From positions 62,001 through 126,000 of the forward strand of contig JAHCIO010000008.1 in assembly GCA_026129185.1 (NCBI GenBank): a DNA stretch of 64,000 nt. The letters are read 5' to 3'. This stretch comes from Promineifilum sp019695075. GTDB lineage: Bacteria > Chloroflexota > Anaerolineae > Promineifilales > Promineifilaceae. Made by a program: the position numbers and the translations under genes. A model generated the notes under the pieces. That model was not told the origin of the DNA and ran no database searches. It was given only the letters and a program-made list of their open reading frames with translations. Below, in pieces: positions 60,022-64,000 of this stretch (positions are counted from its first letter, which is position 1; every line of letters starts with the position of its first letter).

Positions 60022-61236
60022 ATGACTGTCGCCAATGAAATGCCCGCTAAGCAACCAAGCTCCAACTTCGTGAGCGACCTGCGCCGCGTCCTGCGCCAGA
60101 ACATCCGTGACTACGGCATGTTCATCGCTCTGTTCGTCATCTGGGGCGTCTTCGCCGTCCTGACCGATGGCATCTTCTTGTCCTCCCGGAACCTCAGCAA
60201 TCTGTTGAACCAGTTCGGCTATATCGCTGTCCTGGGCATCGGCATGACGCTGGTCATCGTCATCCGCCACATCGACCTGTCAGTCGGCTTTCTGGCGGGC
60301 TTCCTGGGCGCGGTGACGGCCATCGCCATGACATTCTGGGGGTTGCCGATCTGGGTGGTCATTCCCTCGGTACTGATCCTCGGCGCGCTGCTGGGGTTGC
60401 TGCCGGGCTACATGGTCGCCCAACTGGGCATCCCCGCCTTCGTGGCCACGTTGGCCGGCTACCTGATCTACCGCGGCGCGATCCTCGTCGTCACCGAAGG
60501 CTCCGGCACGATCATCATCTCCAACGACGCCTTCAACGCCATCGGCAACGGCTTCATCCCCGACATCCCCGGCGAACTGCTGCCCGGCAAACACCTGCTG
60601 ACCTTGCTGCTGGGTCTGGCCGCCATTGCCTTCTTTATCTATAACGAAATGAAGGGCCGGCGTAACAAGCTCGCCTACGGGTTTGAGGTGTTGCCGCGCA
60701 ACCTCTTCATCCTGAAGCTCGTTGTCGCCGCCCTGCTCGTCGGCGCGCTGACCTGGGTACTGGCCGGCTACAACGGCCTGTCGTGGACATTCGTGGTCGT
60801 GCTCATCGTTCTGGCCGTCTACCAATTCGTCACCACACAGACAGTCCTGGGGCGGCACATCTACGCCGTCGGCGGCAACCCGGAAGCGGCCGAACTGAGC
60901 GGCGTCAACGTCAAGCGCATCACCTACCTGGTCTTCAGCCAGATGGGCGCGCTGGCGGCGCTGTCGGGCATGCTCTTTGCCTCGCGGCTGCAATCGGCCA
61001 CGACGACCGCCGGCACGGCCTGGGAATTGGACGCCATCGCCGCGTCGTACGTCGGCGGCGTGTCGGCCGCCGGCGGCGTCGGTCGGGTCACGGGCGCGGT
61101 CATCGGCGCGCTGGTGATGGCTTCGCTGACCAGCGGCATGAACCTGATGGGCCTGGGCATCTCTTACCAGTACATCATCCGCGGTATCGTTCTGGCGTTG
61201 GCCGTCATCTTCGACGTAGCGACGCGCAATCGCTAG
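60022..61236 (+). CDS. Monosaccharide ABC transporter permease (MmsB/GguB-like)
   Basis: A 404-residue permease of the BPD_transp_2 (CUT2) family with about ten hydrophobic segments. Typical parts are GMTLVIVIRHIDLSVGFLAGF, AQLGIPAFVATLAGYLIYRG and GGNPEAAELSGVNVKRITYL (cytoplasmic coupling loop). The length above 390 and the long loop between TM segments in the middle fit the multiple-monosaccharide GguB type rather than RbsC (about 320). It ends the operon; a strong terminator follows. Confidence 0.93.
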   Translation: MTVANEMPAKQPSSNFVSDLRRVLRQNIRDYGMFIALFVIWGVFAVLTDGIFLSSRNLSNLLNQFGYIAVLGIGMTLVIVIRHIDLSVGFLAGFLGAVTAIAMTFWGLPIWVVIPSVLILGALLGLLPGYMVAQLGIPAFVATLAGYLIYRGAILVVTEGSGTIIISNDAFNAIGNGFIPDIPGELLPGKHLLTLLLGLAAIAFFIYNEMKGRRNKLAYGFEVLPRNLFILKLVVAALLVGALTWVLAGYNGLSWTFVVVLIVLAVYQFVTTQTVLGRHIYAVGGNPEAAELSGVNVKRITYLVFSQMGALAALSGMLFASRLQSATTTAGTAWELDAIAASYVGGVSAAGGVGRVTGAVIGALVMASLTSGMNLMGLGISYQYIIRGIVLALAVIFDVATRNR

Positions 61237-61265
61237 GCATCGCGGGGCGTCCGTCAATCCTCCCC

Positions 61266-61308
61266 AACGGGGCCGCGCCGCGCCAAACGGTGCGGCCCCG
61301 TTTTATTT
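61266..61308 (+). terminator. Rho-independent terminator of the monosaccharide transporter operon
   Basis: AACGGGGCCGC (61266-61276) pairs with GCGGCCCCGTT (61292-61302), followed by TTTTATTT. It lies 30 bp past the permease stop. Confidence 0.88.
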
Positions 61309-61322
61309 CCGCGGCGCGCCTC

Positions 61323-61351
61323 TTGGCCTGGCCCGGTAACTATGCTACACT
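61323..61351 (+). promoter_or_regulatory. Promoter and long leader of the CUT1 transporter operon
   Basis: TTGGCC (61323-61328), 17-bp spacer and TACACT (61346-61351), with an extended TATGC before the -10. The start codon is at 61584, so the leader is about 225 bases, unusually long. Within it lies an SD-like GGAGGAGGTGAAC (61491-61503) with no good start codon after it. The 347-bp gap holds no gene I can support. Confidence 0.65.
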
Positions 61352-61583
61352 GTCTATGTCGCCGTAGGGACCGTAAACCATAGCCGCCAACCTATCGCGC
61401 GACGTTCTCGACCGCGCTGTCCACCCCCACCGGTGATTCCCGGCCGGAACCTCCCGCGATTGCCACTTAGTCCGGCGGCCGATAGCCTACGGAGGAGGTG
61501 AACACCTGCCATAGGACACAGCTATTCCTCTCGTTTGGTACCACTGAACCCACACCCCATTACCATTTGGAGGAGAATCTGTC

Positions 61584-62939
61584 ATGTCTAAGAAGCTACT
61601 TTGGTTGACCACCCTACTGGTCATCCTGGCCCTGAGCCTGGTGGCCTGCGGCAGCACAACCACGACGGAGACCGAAGCGCCGGCCGAAGAAGCGGCCGAG
61701 CCGACCGAGGAAGCAGCCGCCCCCGTGGAGGAAGAGGCCGCCCCGGCCGAAGGCGCCAACCAGCTGGAGTTCTTTAGCTGGTGGACGGCCGGCGGCGAGG
61801 CCGACGGCCTGAACGCGATGTACGAGGTCTTCAAGCAGCAATACCCCGACATCGAGATCGTCAACGCGACGGTGGCCGGCGGCGCCGGCTCCAATGCGAA
61901 AGCCGTCCTGGCCACGCGCATGCAGGCCGGCGACCCGCCCGACTCGTTCCAGGTTCATGCCGGCCACGAGCTGATCGATACCTGGGTCGTCGCCGACAAG
62001 ATGGAACCGGTCACGTTCATCTTCGAAGAGAACGGCTGGATGGACGTCTACCCCGCGGACGTCATCGACATCCTCTCCTATAACGGCGAGATCTGGAGCG
62101 TGCCGGTCAACATCCACCGCTCCAACGTCGCCTGGTTCAACCCGCAACTCTTCGCCGACAACGGCCTGGAATACCCGAAAACGTTCGATGACTTCTTCGC
62201 CGCCGCGGAAACGCTGCAGGCCGCCGGTGTGACCCCGCTGGCTCTGGGCGACAACGGCATCTGGGCCTCGACCCAACTGCTCGAGACCGTCCTGCTGGGC
62301 ACCCTGGGGCCGGACGGCTACCGGGGCCTGTGGACGGGCGAGACGGACTGGAACAGCGCTGAGGTTACCACGGCGCTGGAGACCTTTGCCCACATGCTGG
62401 ACTACGTGAACGAAGACCACGCCGCGCTATCCTGGGACCAGGCGGCGCAGATGGTGGCCGATGGCGACGCCGCCATGACCGTCATGGGCGACTGGGCCAA
62501 CGGCTACTTCACGTCCATCGGCCTGGCTCCGGGCGAGGGCTACGGCTATGCCCCCTCCCCCAGCACGGAAGGCACATTCATGATGCTGTCCGACACCTTC
62601 AGCCTGCCGCAGAACGCCCCGCACCGCGAGAACGCGATCAAGTGGCTGACCCTGGCCGGCTCCAAGGAAGGTCAGGATGCCTTCAACCCGCTGAAGGGTT
62701 CGATCTCGCCGCGCAGCGACAGCGATCGCTCGCTCTACGACGCCTACCTGCAGTCGGCGATGGACGATTTCGCCAGCAACGAGATCACCCCCAGCCTGGC
62801 CCACGGCGCGGCCGCGTCTGAGGGCTGGGTGACGGCTTTCAACGATGTCATGACCCTCTTCGTCACTGACCGCGATGTCGCCGCGGCCCAGGCCGGCATG
62901 GCCCAGGCGTGCGTCGATGCCGGTGTTTGTGGCCAGTAA
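61584..62939 (+). CDS. Sugar ABC transporter solute-binding lipoprotein (CUT1, glucose/mannose type)
   Basis: A 451-residue binding protein. The signal peptide ends in LALSLVAC (Cys22), then an acidic linker (TEAPAEEAAEPTEEAAAPVE). The mature part (LEFFSWWTAGGEADGLNAMYEVFKQQYPDIEIVNATV, MQAGDPPDSFQVHAGHELID, WSVPVNIHRSNVAWFNPQLF) closely follows the glucose/mannose-binding proteins of family 1. The last residues contain two Cys (ACVDAGVCGQ) that may form a disulfide. SD GGAGGAGAA precedes the ATG. Two permease genes follow, so this operon is a separate CUT1 system from the preceding CUT2 one. Confidence 0.93.
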   Translation: MSKKLLWLTTLLVILALSLVACGSTTTTETEAPAEEAAEPTEEAAAPVEEEAAPAEGANQLEFFSWWTAGGEADGLNAMYEVFKQQYPDIEIVNATVAGGAGSNAKAVLATRMQAGDPPDSFQVHAGHELIDTWVVADKMEPVTFIFEENGWMDVYPADVIDILSYNGEIWSVPVNIHRSNVAWFNPQLFADNGLEYPKTFDDFFAAAETLQAAGVTPLALGDNGIWASTQLLETVLLGTLGPDGYRGLWTGETDWNSAEVTTALETFAHMLDYVNEDHAALSWDQAAQMVADGDAAMTVMGDWANGYFTSIGLAPGEGYGYAPSPSTEGTFMMLSDTFSLPQNAPHRENAIKWLTLAGSKEGQDAFNPLKGSISPRSDSDRSLYDAYLQSAMDDFASNEITPSLAHGAAASEGWVTAFNDVMTLFVTDRDVAAAQAGMAQACVDAGVCGQ

Positions 62940-62956
62940 CCGCGAATAGGCCCAAC

Positions 62957-62986
62957 GAGCGCCGCCGGAGCAATTCGGCGGCGCTC
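62957..62986 (+). promoter_or_regulatory. Intercistronic hairpin after the CUT1 binding-protein gene
   Basis: GAGCGCCGCCG (62957-62967) pairs perfectly with CGGCGGCGCTC (62976-62986), loop of 8, then TTGACTTC. With no long U-run it is probably a partial terminator or stabiliser that lowers permease expression relative to the binding protein. Confidence 0.65.
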
Positions 62987-63014
62987 TTGACTTCGCTATC
63001 GCCAAGGTGCCTTC

Positions 63015-63953
63015 ATGAACAGCAATGCGCGCCACGAACGCTGGATCGCCTTCGCGATGATCCTGCCCTCCATCATCCTGCTGGCGATCTTCGTCTATGG
63101 TTTCATCGGCTGGACGGGCCTGGTCTCTGTCTCCAAGTGGGACGGCATCCAGCCCGACTACACCTTCGTCGGCCTGGACAACTACCGCCAGTTGTTCTCG
63201 CGCGTGGCCGGGGGTATCGCCGCGACGCGCTTCTACACCGGTCTGTGGAACACCTTCTTCTTTACGATCTTCTTCCTGCTGCTGTGTGTCGGCTTCGGCC
63301 TGTTGCTGGCCATCCTGCTCGATCAGAAGGTGAAGGGCGAGGGTATCTTCCGCACGATTTATCTCTTTCCCATGGCCATCTCCTTTGTCGTCACCGGCGT
63401 GGTCTGGCAATGGATCTTCGCGCCGGGCACAGAGTCGCGGCCGCGGGGCATCAACGCCCTGCTCGGTCAGCTGGGGCTGGAGCATCTCAAGTGGGGCTGG
63501 TATACCGACCCCACGGCCATCGGCCCATTCCACGTCGCCCTTATCCCTGTCTTCATCGCCGCGGCGTGGCAGATGATCGGCTACACGATGGCCATGTACC
63601 TGGCCGGCCTGCGCGCCATTCCCGACGACCTGCGCGAGGCGGGGCGCGTCGATGGCGCCAGCGGCATCGGCGTCTATCGCCACATCGTCATGCCCCTGCT
63701 GCGGCCGATCACCTTCAGCGCCCTCATCGTTCTGGGGCACATTTCGCTCAAAATCTTCGACCTCATCTATACCATGACCGGCAAAGGCCCGGCTTTCGCC
63801 ACCGACGTGCCCGGCATCTTCATGTTCGAGACCACCTTCCAGGGCAATCACTATGCCCAGGGCGCGGCTATCTCCGTCATCATGCTGCTGATGGTCGCCC
63901 TGGTCATCATTCCCTATTTGATCTATAGCTTCCGCCAGGAGGTAGAACTATGA
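63015..63953 (+). CDS. CUT1 sugar ABC transporter permease (MalF/GtsB-like)
   Basis: A 312-residue permease with six TM helices, starting in WIAFAMILPSIILLAIFVYGF. The EAA loop is seen as LRAIPDDLREAGRVDGASGIGVYRHIVMPLLRP, the contact site for the ATPase. VGLDNYRQLF and the C-terminal GNHYAQGAAISVIML fit the MalF-like partner of glucose-type CUT1 importers. No ATPase is in the window; CUT1 systems often share one MsmK-type ATPase elsewhere. Its TGA overlaps the next permease ATG (ATGA). Confidence 0.93.
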   Translation: MNSNARHERWIAFAMILPSIILLAIFVYGFIGWTGLVSVSKWDGIQPDYTFVGLDNYRQLFSRVAGGIAATRFYTGLWNTFFFTIFFLLLCVGFGLLLAILLDQKVKGEGIFRTIYLFPMAISFVVTGVVWQWIFAPGTESRPRGINALLGQLGLEHLKWGWYTDPTAIGPFHVALIPVFIAAAWQMIGYTMAMYLAGLRAIPDDLREAGRVDGASGIGVYRHIVMPLLRPITFSALIVLGHISLKIFDLIYTMTGKGPAFATDVPGIFMFETTFQGNHYAQGAAISVIMLLMVALVIIPYLIYSFRQEVEL

Positions 63954-64000
63954 CCGCCCGCTTCAACCCGGCGCGCGCGGCCGTCTATGCCCTGCTGGTG
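63950..64000 (+). CDS. CUT1 sugar ABC transporter second permease, partial (MalG-like)
   Basis: Only the first 17 codons are in the window (MTARFNPARAAVYALLV), a short cytoplasmic start going into a TM helix. The 4-base overlap with the upstream permease and the usual order of such operons make a MalG-like permease the likely identity. The rest lies beyond the right edge. Confidence 0.7.
   Translation, partial: MTARFNPARAAVYALLV

Noticed and set aside
61498..61608. Small open frame in the CUT1 leader starting GTG after GGAGGAG and overlapping the binding-protein start
   Set aside because: The SD-like sequence is only about two bases from the GTG, too close for normal initiation, and the peptide has no recognisable features.

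Overview
This is a GC-rich bacterial chromosome segment with dense gene packing. It most resembles a filamentous or environmental Chloroflexota (Caldilineae/Ardenticatenia type). The inference rests on gene style, not on a marker gene: lipoprotein solute-binding proteins with acidic Thr/Glu/Ala linkers after the lipobox, very long multi-GAF sensor kinases, a MalT-type LuxR regulator with a short basic N-terminal domain, GatCAB instead of a visible GlnRS route, and many palindromic intergenic repeats. No rRNA, phage, transposase or CRISPR array was seen. There is one tRNA gene, tRNA-Asp(GTC).

Layout. 1-3.3 kb: nucleoside-type (BmpA/NupOPQ-like) ABC exporter-fold importer operon on the minus strand, with a tandem 22-bp operator-like array upstream. 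3.6-6.7 kb: divergent pair of a HExxH membrane metalloprotease with a TPR tail and a cyclic-nucleotide-binding/bPH2 membrane protein. 6.7-10.7 kb: translation module def-gatC-gatA-gatB. 10.7-18.6 kb: sensory module made of a 7TM-GAF protein, an 1803-residue multi-GAF histidine kinase and a single-domain response regulator. 18.8-21.4 kb: D-Ala-D-Ala-ligase-like ATP-grasp enzyme beside a LysW-like zinc ribbon protein, then a membrane-anchored sialidase-like propeller. 21.5-26 kb: copper-storage-like four-helix protein, then a compact operon of two DUF488 proteins and a RecQ helicase with an N-terminal dual-OB-like extension. 26-34.5 kb: PlsC-type acyltransferase, two GH13 enzymes (amylase type and branching-enzyme type), an SDR, an acyl-CoA dehydrogenase and a lipoprotein with three tandem domains. 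34.6-40.4 kb: an AT-richer island of three co-directional genes (XPB-N-like protein, SWIM zinc-finger protein, SNF2 helicase) next to tRNA-Asp. 40.8-41.7 kb: NYN nuclease fused to a cold-shock-like domain. 41.9-50.5 kb: amino-sugar catabolic cluster (ROK repressor, ROK kinase, solute-binding lipoprotein, NagA, a spermidine-synthase-like membrane protein, SIS-type GlcN6P deaminase). 50.6-64 kb: MalT-like regulator divergent from a secreted GH3 glycosidase, then a ChvE/MmsAB-type monosaccharide transporter and the start of a second CUT1 sugar transporter cut by the window edge.

How it fits together. The right 22 kb is a carbohydrate-scavenging region: a secreted GH3 enzyme releases sugars, three different binding proteins capture them, and kinase, deacetylase and deaminase feed amino sugars into central metabolism. 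The two GH13 enzymes suggest alpha-glucan storage or use.

The best candidates for an undescribed system are (i) the DUF488-DUF488-dualOB/RecQ operon, (ii) the ATP-grasp/LysW-like pair, and (iii) the low-GC XPB-N/SWIM/SNF2 trio at tRNA-Asp. The intergenic regions carry several families of nested palindromes whose architecture is shared between loci although the sequences differ. All family names are from reading the translations; no database search was possible.
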